Assembly (NCBI GenBank): GCA_030248215.1
Contig: JASANG010002151.1
Location: 19,901-83,900, forward strand
Reading direction: 5' to 3'
DNA length: 64,000 nucleotides
Source of the DNA: Enoplolaimus lenunculus
Taxonomy: Eukaryota > Nematoda > Enoplea > Enoplida > Thoracostomopsidae
The position numbers and the translations under genes were made by a program. The notes beneath the pieces are model-generated. The model saw only the letters and a list, made by a program, of their open reading frames with translations, ran no database searches and was not told the origin of the DNA. Of this stretch, positions 19,575 to 30,300 are shown piece after piece. How positions within the stretch are numbered: the first letter of the stretch is position 1; each line of letters opens with the position of its first letter.

Positions 19575-19697
19575 GTCTATTTTATCGCCTTGCGATGTGT
19601 GAAAAATTTGAAATTAAACCACAGTGGAAGATACGGGATTTTGCAAAGTTGCCGCTACCCGAACATATACCTATTCCTTCACGTCCTGCTGTCGGGT
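19575..19697 (+). other. Isolated coding-like segment, possible exon
   Basis: The plus strand reads through ending with CEKFEIKPQWKIRDFAKLPL and a proline-rich EHIPIPSRPAVG, then meets a GTGAGG donor-like site near 19696. Codon composition resembles the real exons of the window. It starts immediately after a family B element, with no clear acceptor. I do not recognise it; it could be an exon of an otherwise unseen gene or a relic. Confidence 0.25.
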
Positions 19698-20360
19698 GAG
19701 GTAGAGTTTTTAAGTTTTCGCTAAAGTTAACAAATAATTATACTAACAAATAATTATACTCAATGAATTTAATAAAGAATCTTTATTACGTTTATTTGAC
19801 TTTATAAAATAAAATTATTTTGGAATAAAAGCAACCTTTTAAAAAAACTCACTGGTTCACGTAGAAACGGTGTAGAGTGCAGTCAAACTACTTTTAGAGG
19901 CGTACATTTAGCTTTGATTAATGTGTAACTTAAGAATTTTTTCAATATTTCTCTCGCTTAATATTCTTACACAGCTGATGGGCCAACTGATTTGTCGATT
20001 CCGTTTTTTTAAGTTTATTCCAAACGTCGCATTTAAACTCGCAAACACTGTTTATAAGAATCGATATTTGACCAAAACGTTATTATAATTTGTTGTTCGT
20101 TTAAAATTTTAGTCTTTTGTCGAAAAAAATGAAAAAACAAAGAACAACTTTGAATTTGACAAAATCAAAAACAAAACATAAGGACAGACATTCGTGGACG
20201 TTAGGGTGGAAAGGGGGGCAGGTGAGGTGACAGTCAGACTGTTGAAATGTCTTAAAATTTGACACAGACAGCAAAAATGCTACTAATTCGACTAGACATA
20301 TTGCTGTATTTGACAGTACAAAATTTGCATTACATTCACCTGAAGTAATCAAATCAATTA

Positions 20361-20554
20361 CAATATATATAATATATAATATACATATATATAATATATA
20401 GATATATAATATAAATATATATATGTATATTATATATATCTATATATATCTATATATAATATACATATATATAGATATATACATATATAATATATAGATA
20501 TATAATATATACATATACATATATAAATATATATATGTTTATATAGAGATATAT
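20361..20554. repeat. TA-rich microsatellite
   Basis: Almost pure (TA)n with scattered C and G interruptions (TATACATATA, TATAGATATA). The pattern is self-complementary along its length. Confidence 0.9.
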
Positions 20555-20927
20555 GATTGTTGTTTTGGTTATTTCATCGTTGGTTTGGTTTTTAATTTAA
20601 GTTCCAAATTTTTAATTGTCATACAAAGGTATTGGCTTGCTGAATAATTGCAAACGAATTGCTAATTAATATTCTAAAAAACAGCTTTAATAGTATAGCA
20701 ACCGAAGTCAGTTCGTGGCATATTTCTGCTTTTGTTCACGGTTTAGACTGCGTGGAAACCGGCATATTTTGCTTGTAAATTGAAAACGAACTTTGATGCA
20801 GCATTTTAAGATAATTGAATTTTGTGTTTTTTTTTAAAATTTGTAAAAACGAAAATAATAAAAAGCACATGATTCGAAAATTAGCTATAAATTACAGTTG
20901 CTTCGTTATTTAAATTGAGGCCTTTGT

Positions 20928-21092
20928 TTCTTTTAGGGCCGTCCCAATTTCGGCGGATTTGTAAAAGTTTACATTCTGGGCTACATTTTTTGCTTAGGCT
21001 TAGGATTAGGCTTAGGAATACACTTTGCAACGTTTAGGCTTAGGATTAGGATTACGCTTAATCTACTGTTGCGGGACTAAGTCACATTGGCC
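20928..21092. mobile_element. Telomere-motif MITE, family B, diverged
   Basis: Left end TTTTAGGGCCGTCCCAATTT, core CTTAGG/TTAGGATTAGG with ACACTTTGCAACG spacer, right end GGGACTAAGTCACATTGGCC. Confidence 0.65.
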
Positions 21093-21194
21093 GAAATTTG
21101 TGTCTCAGTTATCACCGTATCTAGACATTCGTTCGGATTAGTAAACAGAGAACGCAGATGTATAGTTGTTATCCACTCTGTCCACTTTTGTGAC

Positions 21195-21510
21195 CCATGT
21201 ATAGATCAAGGGCAGACAGTTTTTTGTTCGGAAGTGCTGTCGAAGAAGCTTAAACTTTGGACTATTTTATGCTTAAGCTTAGGCTTTAAGCTTTGGACTA
21301 ATTTTTTGCTTAAGCTTATAGACTTGGGTTTAAGCTTATGCTTGTCGCTTAACCTTGGGGTTAGCCATTAACTAATGTATAGACTTATCGCTAAAGGCTT
21401 AGGCAGTGGCTTTAGCTAAGGTAGTGGCTTATCGTTTAGGCAATAGAAAGCATAGGCTCAGGCTTAGAAATACGCTTATGCTACTGTTATGACCCTGATA
21501 TATTGACCCT
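21195..21510. repeat. Degenerate telomere-motif element
   Basis: Starts near CCCATGTATAGATCAAGGGC (family A left-end type). It continues as diverged CTTAGG-like units (CTTAAGCTTAGGCTTTAAG and similar) and ends near CTACTGTTATGACCCTGATA. It is an old copy of family A. Confidence 0.45.
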
Positions 21511-21895
21511 TTACGATACTTAATTGGGACACGGCCTAACTGGCCTAAAATTTCAAACTCTGCTTCAATCTGTACCACTACCATCATATTGGTCACATTA
21601 AAAGCCTCGACTAACAAACGTTTTGGTATCGATGAAGTATTCTGAAAAAAGATATTCTTCCCATCTGTTGTTACATTGCATTCTTGGCAGGCGATGTATA
21701 AATTGTACCAAGTCTCTTGTTCAGTAGTTTGTATTTTTCTGTTGTTCAAACACACACACCAATGAGATCACATCTACAAAACATTATTGAGGGCATTAAC
21801 TAATTATATTTATACTTTTGTGTTTAATTTTGAACATTTTACAATATATTTTTTATGTATTTATTTTTTTGTATACACTGTATTATTGTTAATTT

Positions 21896-22090
21896 GACCA
21901 GTGTTACTTTTAGGGGCGTATCAGTAAGCGTATTCCTAAACCTAAGCCTAAACTTAAGCGTTCCAAAAGCGTATTCCTACGCCTAAGCCTAAGCCTAAGT
22001 CTAAGCCAAAGCAAAACATCTAGAATCTGCTAAACCTGCTCGTTTATAGGCCCACTAGAAACTTGGACGATACTAAAAGTAACATGTGCC
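21896..22090. mobile_element. Telomere-motif MITE, family B
   Basis: Ends GACCAGTGTTACTTTTAGGG and ACTAAAAGTAACATGTGCC, with CCTAAG arrays separated by GCGTTCCAAAAGCGTATTCC. Confidence 0.75.
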
Positions 22091-22673
22091 GTTAATTTTA
22101 TATTGTGTTTTTATTAATATTTTGATTGTTTTTATTAACTGCATTTTTTGTATTGTTTATTGTGCGTGCGTTCATAAATTTATACCTACATATATACATA
22201 CATAAATACATACATATAATATGTTTTTGGCAAAATCCTAAACAAATGTGCGTAGCGTTTTTAAGTCACCAATGGATTTTTAGAGACTAAAATGTATTTT
22301 GAAAAAATTCTCCTGACGTCTATCATTTTAATGTTGAAAAACGTAGAAATAACACACAATTTGTCTTAATTTTCAGCAGGTTTCGTTCGGTTTTTATTGT
22401 GTAAATATTTTTCGGCTAAATTCAAATACAAGAATAGCAAAATCGTACGTTTTTGAGACAAAAAAATAGCGCAAACAAGAAGCGAAACATGAAAATCAAA
22501 ATGTTTTAACAAATACTCCACACACAGCTTAGACTTTGAAAAAAAAATTAATTTGCTTAAAATTTTAATTTTCAAAAGTCCAGACGCTGATATTTTTTGC
22601 GAAATATGAAACGACAGAGGGAAAAAGTTTCGGTAGACAGAATCGAATGGTAGACATTTTTTGTAAATATGTA

Positions 22674-22863
22674 CACTGCAAACAAATGGTACTCTCTGCG
22701 AAATAGGCTTTTCTGGACTACACAAACTGAGTCAAAATTCAACTCCGCCAGAGTCAAATTCGGCTCACCGAGCGACTCAGTTAGTCGAATTTGATTCAGT
22801 TTGTGTAGTCCGGAAAAGTGTATTTCGGAGAGAGTCAATTTGACACGTCATTTTGTTGCAGTG
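22674..22863. mobile_element. Fold-back MITE, family C
   Basis: CACTGCAAACAAATGG at the left and CATTTTGTTGCAGTG at the right are flanked by TA on both sides. Inner arms carry GGACTACACAAACTGAGTC and its complement. Confidence 0.75.
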
Positions 22864-22930
22864 TATATGGCAGGAAGCGATCGGACTTAAAATTACCGAG
22901 AACGGTACAAAAACCGGTGTTGTATTCCAA

Positions 22931-23149
22931 GCCCGTATTCTCAGATGTATGTAGCACCTATTATTAGTTAGCGATAGGTTTTGTAATTTTAGAATCAGTG
23001 AATTTGAGACTCAAAATTCAGCACAATTTTTGCATATGATTTGCTTCACTTTTGCGCCAATATTGAGTTCAACAACTGTAATAGTTAGCGAGTTTACAAA
23101 CTTATTATTAACACATGATAGGTGCTATATACACTTGAGAATATGGGCC
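22931..23149. mobile_element. TIR element, family E
   Basis: GCCCGTATTCTCAGATGTAT at the left and ACTTGAGAATATGGGCC at the right are near-complements; inner arms GTTAGCGATAGGTTTT and TTAACACATGATAGGTGC. Confidence 0.65.
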
Positions 23150-23794
23150 CTGGTATTAATTTAATCAACATAATTTAGAGTCGAAAAAATGCCTTTAATG
23201 TCAAACCCTATCCACACGTGCAAGGTTTTGATTCGAGAACGCGCAGCTGCAACTTGCACCAGTTTCTAGCAGCTCAAAGTTTTTGCAAAAAAACAACGTT
23301 TTCATTCTGAATCTTGGCATGAATTTAAATGAATAATTTGCAGACTACGGCAATAAATATCAAGCATAAGCTATAAATTAGGTTCAGCCATTGATGATGA
23401 ATTAATTCAACTTGCCACGGTATTCATACCTATTATAATTAATTTTTACCACATATTCGTCATGAATAAATTGCAGCTGCAAGTTCTTAGAAAGAATTTT
23501 CGAAAAAAACTCGAAATTTCTTGACTAGAAAACGCGTTTGTACCGATACTGTTTCTGTTTAGAGCTTAAATAAAAAACAGGCACCGCCGCAATTGCCGGG
23601 GACTGAGAAATATGAAACAAGTTTGATAGTTGAATTAATTCAAGCTTCTCAAATAAATATAAAAAGTTTAAATTAAATCAGAAGCACTCAACACAAAAGC
23701 GTATTGCTTAGTTTAGTACTCTGTATATGGGCAAAAATTTGTTATCCATCATTGAACAGCTAATACTAGCGAAAACTACAAGCACGTAGTTCTA

Positions 23795-23892
23795 ATCGAC
23801 TCTGGCGGAGTCAAATCTGACTTTCGTTTGTATAGTCCGGTAGAGCCTATTTCGGACAGAGTCAATTTGACTCACCATTTTTGTGCAATGTA
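23795..23892. mobile_element. Right half of a family C fold-back MITE
   Basis: GACTCTGGCGGAGTC, TTTGTATAGTCCGGTAGAGC and AGTCAATTTGACTCACCATT match the right arm of family C; the left arm is missing. Confidence 0.6.
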
Positions 23893-24302
23893 GAATTCTT
23901 AATTTTGTATTAACTAGATCAGACAATTTTACAAATTTTTCAATATAAAATTAGATTTATAAACAGACAGAATGCTAGCCCAGGGACAAAAAGATGTCGT
24001 GCTGGCTCCGGTTATAAGTTGGAACCACCCATTAGGTAGCGATCGCTGTATATGGCATTGTTCTTTGCTGTATTTTGTCAAATATTCAAATGGTCTTTTA
24101 TATTAATTTTAAATTCTGAAAGATTTCCGAATTAACATAATTTTGTAAATTGAAATGTTTCAAATTTAACATTTGTGTACAAACAGAACTATCAATAATG
24201 ACAAGAATCATATAATCTTATGATTTAACATATACAGCAAATTAGATTTTGTATTTGAGCACAATAATTTTCGAAATGTCTGGTGGAAAAAATTTTCAAC
24301 CA

Positions 24303-27300
24303 ATGATGGTTATCGTTTCGATAATTAATTTTGGCCGAAATTCAGCACAAATTTTTCAACAACATCCACTCAGTCCGCCACAGTACCCTCCTAGCCAAGT
24401 GGTCCGGCCAGGGCCGTCGTTAGTTTCTAACGGATACTACGGTCCAAATGTGTTCATTTCAAGCAATTCGTGCCAGTATGGTGAGTGTTTGGTTGTTTTG
24501 ATTGAGATAAATCTAGTATTCGTATTCTCAAATGTGTATAGCATCTATGATCAGTATTTTTGTTAGGTCTTGCTGCAAATATTAAAGATCTGGGATCGGC
24601 GCAGCTAATAATTTAGCAGATTTTGCAGCTGAATTGCCTACATCATGCCGATTTTCAAATCGTCAGATGCCACAGTTGGCTTGTTCGAAGATGATTGCTA
24701 ACTAGCGACAGGTGCTGTATGTACGCAGTTAACAATACGGCCTTATATCTGAGTTTCAAATAAGCGTATTCCTAAGCCGAAGTGTGAGCGTAAAAATTTG
24801 CTTATACCTGAGCCTCAGCAAAAAATTAGCCTTGCAGTTCGACAGCAAAAACGTTGCGTCTCTGATCTTTGCATGGATTCAGCAATCAACACTGACCATC
24901 ATTTGGGCTCATTAGCTAACAGACCTACAACTGTCGTTTCGACTTTAGGTTTAGCTTTAAGGTTCGGATTAGGCTAATCAGTATATGTTTAAACTTGGTT
25001 TAGAAGACTTAAATTTAGGTTCACACGCTTAGGTTAGTTTCACGCTCGATTCGGCATGGACCAGACTGGCTCGTAGCCAAAGGGGAAGGTCGTGGAGGGG
25101 GCTTAGCCTCCTGGGAAAAACTTTGCCCCTCAAGAACTTATCAACCTTGCGTGTAAGTGAAGCAAAACCCTTGTCTGCCCCTCCTAAATACTTTTAACCA
25201 GCTCCCCCCGCCAGCAAGGTGAACTAGCTATGGGATAAATCAGGTATATATTTTTCGTTCTGGTTAATTAGCTGAACAGCTATGTCGTATCATTACAAGG
25301 TTTTAATCTTTAAAACAATTTTGGAATGCTAATAAGATGTCAGATCTACCGCCAAGTTAGATGGATGCCAGGGCGGATTGGCCCCAAAATGGTTATTACG
25401 GTTTACCATACCCACCGCCAACTAGATAATAGGTTCTTAAGCAAGCGGATACCACAATTTACTGATAAGAAATTTCACTATGATAATGCGTGTTTGGGTG
25501 TGCGGTGTTCCGTGAACGTCTATTGGTCCCAATAGACAACTGGGGCATCTTGAACCCTAATTGACGATTGGAACAACTCGAGCAATAATAAAATTGAACA
25601 ACGACAAAATTTCGACCAATAATATTGCAACACATATCTGTATCACTCATTTTACACGAATTAATTGTTTTCTATTGGTTGATTTGACTGTCGAGAACAA
25701 AAATTGACGTATCGGATCGCTGAGTTATCAATGGTAACGAATTGGTGACCAAGATAAGATCACTAACTCGTATACTTAAAAATTATTAATGTTTATCTAT
25801 ATTATTAAAGCTGTAACGCGTTCACAATTGTGTTATTTTTCACAGATCAGCAATGCTTTGTGAGACGTACTAATTGTGCAATCGCGCTTGCATTACCGTT
25901 CCAACGCACTCCAGTTGCATCGTGTGATGATTGCACAAAGTTGTGTCAATCATTGGTCGCTTCGAACAGTATATACAAATGTCGGGCAGCGGTTTACGAT
26001 TCCGGATATCAAACGTGCGATCTGTTTGCAATCAGTGGCGGCGGATACAAACATCCGTTGGTATCTTATCCAAATCGAGATGTCTTTCAAGTTTTGCCGA
26101 CATGTCAGTCAACAAATATAACAACTAAACCACCGCCTGCGGACAGTAAGATTCAATCTAATGGATATGATTTTAGTCCAACGTACCAGAGACGATGTTT
26201 CGAATTTAATTTTTTTCCCGAATATTTCTTCAATACCCCCCCCCCCCCCGTAATTATTTGCGTTGCACACATCAATTTGTTCGTTAAGCCGAAAACGTAT
26301 GCCTAAATCCTAAAACCTGAATAGTTAATTTGTCCCCGATTACGAGTCTATATTTAAAATATTGTCAAAATGATGATTTGTTTTGTTGAATAAATTTTCA
26401 TTTTGAAGCCAAATGTCCAGCTGGTCAAGAAGCAAGATTTTTAAAAATCGAAGATGCAACACAAGATTTCAAATCTGGAACTATAACAATGTTGACCGGA
26501 AGTGAGACCAAATGCCTCAAATACTGTAAATTTAACGAGGTAAGTGTGGACAGCCCGCAGCGAATGGTAATTGAATCGCCGTAACCATCGTTGCGGATTT
26601 TGTCAATAAGTTTTTATGTTCGAATCCAAAAGCAATTAAAATTTCGCTAGATGTAGTGCAAAATTGAGTGTTTCAGTTTCCACAACGCGGACGCAAGATA
26701 ATATGGACGATGCATAATTTAAATTTTTGTCATTTTGATGACAAGCGCAGTTTGCTGGTCCAAAGAATCTTTGTTAATTTTGATGACGGTATTTTGGGTT
26801 TTAAACACGACGTAAATTAAAAAACAATGAAAAATTTGTTTAGATTATTTTTGACTCAAAATTTAAGTGTTGAAATGCAACAAAATTGCGTTCAACATCT
26901 TAGCTTCGTTGATAATTCAGTAAAGCAACAGCGTATCCAAGACGTGAAACATACCTTTCTTGTGATTTATAATGGAAAAAAAATAAATTTTAAAACTAGG
27001 CTTAGGGCTTAGGCATAGGAGATAATCATTCTTAAATTAATCAACATTTAAGTTATACAACAAAATTAAGCTTGTTTTGCGTTAGCTTTTTTGGCGTTGA
27101 GTTCTATCAGTTCTTCAACTGCCATTCAATTTTTTATGATTTTGTACAAAACTTGCGAACTGGAGTTGACTCGAATTTAGGTTGAAATTGTATGCTCGCA
27201 GTCTTGAGTAGAGCCGAATACTTAAATTTTAAACGATAAAAGATATTGTAATATTTTATAAGGTTAATGTTAACTGATTCAAAAGTTACTAAACTTATCA

Positions 27301-30300
27301 CAAACTGACGATAAGATTCCTTATACATATTTGAGAATGCTAGGCATCGAATCACAATTGATTTTTGATATTATTGTTTTTTTAGCACAGATGCAAAATG
27401 CAGTGTTATTGTTTAGCAATTATTACACGCAAGACACGGAACGAACGACTGTATACGCCGGAGTGTCTAAATCTCATTAGACAGCAATGATGGCAAACGC
27501 TTTTCGGTTCGAACACGAAGTCTCCGGCGCATAAAATAGAAAATATTCATGTGAAAAAGGGTTAATGCACATTTTTTTTATTTTCCAGAAACCAGATGGA
27601 AATGCACTCGCTTGCAGAGCGTTTGCGTTGACCGGCGATCAATGCACGTTTACCGACAGTGAAACAGAACCACGCGGCGAGTCGGTGCTTGAAAACGCTC
27701 CTGGGACGCAGTATTTTGAAAAATTTTGTTTTCCAAGTGAGTATACAATTATTTTGTTTAAATTTCAACTATAAATCATTTCAACTTCAATTTAAACCTA
27801 AAAGCCTAAGGCAAACAGCGAAAGCCTTACAAATTTGCTCGAGACCCGTTCTACACATGAACAGTACAGCGGAGGTATTCCTAGCATTTCATGTCTAGGG
27901 CGCATAACGTCACTTTAGTTTTGCAGTTGAATTTGCGTAGTCTGTGAGAAAATTTAGTTTAATTTATTCAAAGGCGTGTACACTTGTTTTTGTCGTTTTT
28001 TGGCCAATTTTGACGGACACGGCCGGAGTAGGCACGCCACATGCCGCCGATTTGGGGGCTCCCGTAAAAACGGTCTGCAGCAGTAACAAGGTTTTAAACA
28101 GAAAAATTCAAAAAATATTTGGATCATCGCAAAGGGCACGCTATCCGGCAATTTTGGAGGTCCCTAACCTAACTCGATCCGGCAATATTGTGGGGTGTAT
28201 TTTCTATCCTGTAACGCTTTACGGTACACCGTGAGTTTGGCCCATAAAAGATCAGGGGCGGAACGTTTGTCTGTGGGACTAAAAAGAGTCAGCTTAAGCT
28301 TTAGACTGATTTGTTTGCTTGGCTTAGGCTTAAGCTTAAACTAAAGAATATGCTTATAATACTGCTCGGCTCCAGTTCTTTACATTGGCTCAACTTTGAA
28401 ATTTTAGAATGCAAGAAGGCATAGGCTTAGGCTTAGGAATATGCTCATCCTTACGCTTAGATTTAGACTTAGGCTTAGGCTTAGGCTTAGGTATATGCTT
28501 ATAATACTGTTCCGCCGTTGTTCTTTACATTGGCCACCGAGAGTATTATGGCGGTTAATTTTGTTTGTTTGATTTTTGAAAAATTCGATTATTTTTTCGG
28601 TTTTAAATAAATTTAATTCGTTTTAAGCCGACGCAGTTACAACATGCGGTGACGTATTTTTGCAATATCCGCAATACTCGTTGTCCGGATTTGCAACGCA
28701 AGTGGCACGCGTTGACACTATTGATGAATGCATGCTTTTGTGCATTAATGCACACAATTTTCACTGCAAATCTGGAATGTTCTATCATGTCAGGGTAAAA
28801 AACCTATTCTTGTAATAGAGGTCAATTGGCGACAAGTGAATCACTGATAAATTTCGCAGAACTGTGGTCCAAGGGATTTCGGTAAAGCGGCGAACCAGAA
28901 GTTTAACGAACCACCACTGTTTCGGGACCAGAAACAGCGAATGTATTAATTGGCGAAGCGAGCAAAAAGCCAGACGCTATTATTTTGTATTTAAGTTCAA
29001 TACATAAATTTTAATTTCGTGTTTATTTCAACAGAGCGATCCAAAGGCATTCGTTGTAAATCTGAGCCAGTATTCTCAAATGTGTGTAGCACATATCATC
29101 AGTTGGTGATAGGTACTGTAACTTTGGAACCAGCAAATGGTGAAATTCGAAATTCAACCACACTGTTCGCTATTAATTTGCCGTACTCCTGTACAAATTT
29201 TGAGATTTGCAATTGCAGATGTTTGTTAGTTGAAAAACCTATCACTAACTGATGATAGGTGCTGTACGCATTTGTGCATATGGTCCCTGGCTTTAGATGT
29301 TTTGCCGATGATATTTCAGAGTCCATTTGAAGACAACTGCATTCTGAACGTTGAATCGAAAGACGAGTATCCAAATTTGTTCGGAATCGACCAAGAAGGC
29401 GACGTTGTTGATTACTTTGAACCTGACTGCAGCGGTGTTAACCTTAAGCATCGTAATGCAAAATTTTCATTTTTTAGTCGTTTTTGTATTATGAACAAGT
29501 TGTGTAGCCTAGGTTTTATCTCTAAACGGTATTCGTCTCAGAAATAATCAACTCGCTATCTGAATATTGATTAATCAACTCATCGGAATTGACAGTGTAG
29601 CGTTTCAGTAAACATATTTTGCAAGCAAACATAGCGAGCAACAATCGACGTCTCTGAAACCCCATTTTTAGAGGGCGGTAAAGAAAAGTTACAGGTTATA
29701 TTCAACGTTGGTTCTATGCGTTTCGGCCACGGGGACGAAGTTGTACAATTGAAGTGGTGGCCGCCTGTAACTTTCAATCGTTGCGATCCTGTTGGTCAAG
29801 TTATCGATTTGCCTTTTCAGGATTCCGTCTATTGAAACGTGGCCGATTCAACTTGAAACGGCGGAAACTGACACGCGCCGAACGGCTGGCGGCCCTACAG
29901 CAGTAAGCAATTTTAGTTTTTCTACTTCATCTACACCGCTACTAGGAATTGACAGTAAAAAGGTGCTAAAAACAGTTGCGGTAGAACAAACAAAATTTTG
30001 CTAACATAGAATCAGTGAAATAGCAAAACTTTGAGTTTCAGGTCGACTAATTTCGCAGAAGTAGCAGTTTGCGATCACAGAATTTTCATTTGTATATTAT
30101 TCACTGCAGAGAACGCTTAGTATAGCCAGGGGGTGTATGCAATGAAGAACAGGTCGTGTCGATATAATCCCCCTTTTGAAATGAAAGACGTGAAAAAATA
30201 AACCAAACATACTTCAGCGTATTCTGTTAATGACGTCATCGTATCATTTAAAGATAGCCTCGGCAGAATCTGCGACAATTCGTCGATCGACAACTTGTCC

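Larger units (their letters stand above)
16738..24302. other. Gene-poor intergenic region
   Basis: No gene could be supported apart from one isolated coding-like segment at 19575-19697. The region holds MITEs of families A, B, C, E, F and K, a TA-rich microsatellite and AT-rich DNA. Around 23222-23490, inverted GCAGCTGCAAGTT motifs suggest a further decayed fold-back element. Confidence 0.6.

Noticed and set aside
20101-20352. Minus-strand frame of 83 codons with hydrophobic Cys/Phe-rich composition
   Set aside because: AT-rich sequence next to a TA microsatellite, no splice context, no recognisable domain.
22366-22838. Two overlapping minus-strand frames of 119 and 88 codons
   Set aside because: They run into the family C MITE at 22674-22863 and have composition typical of AT-rich non-coding DNA.
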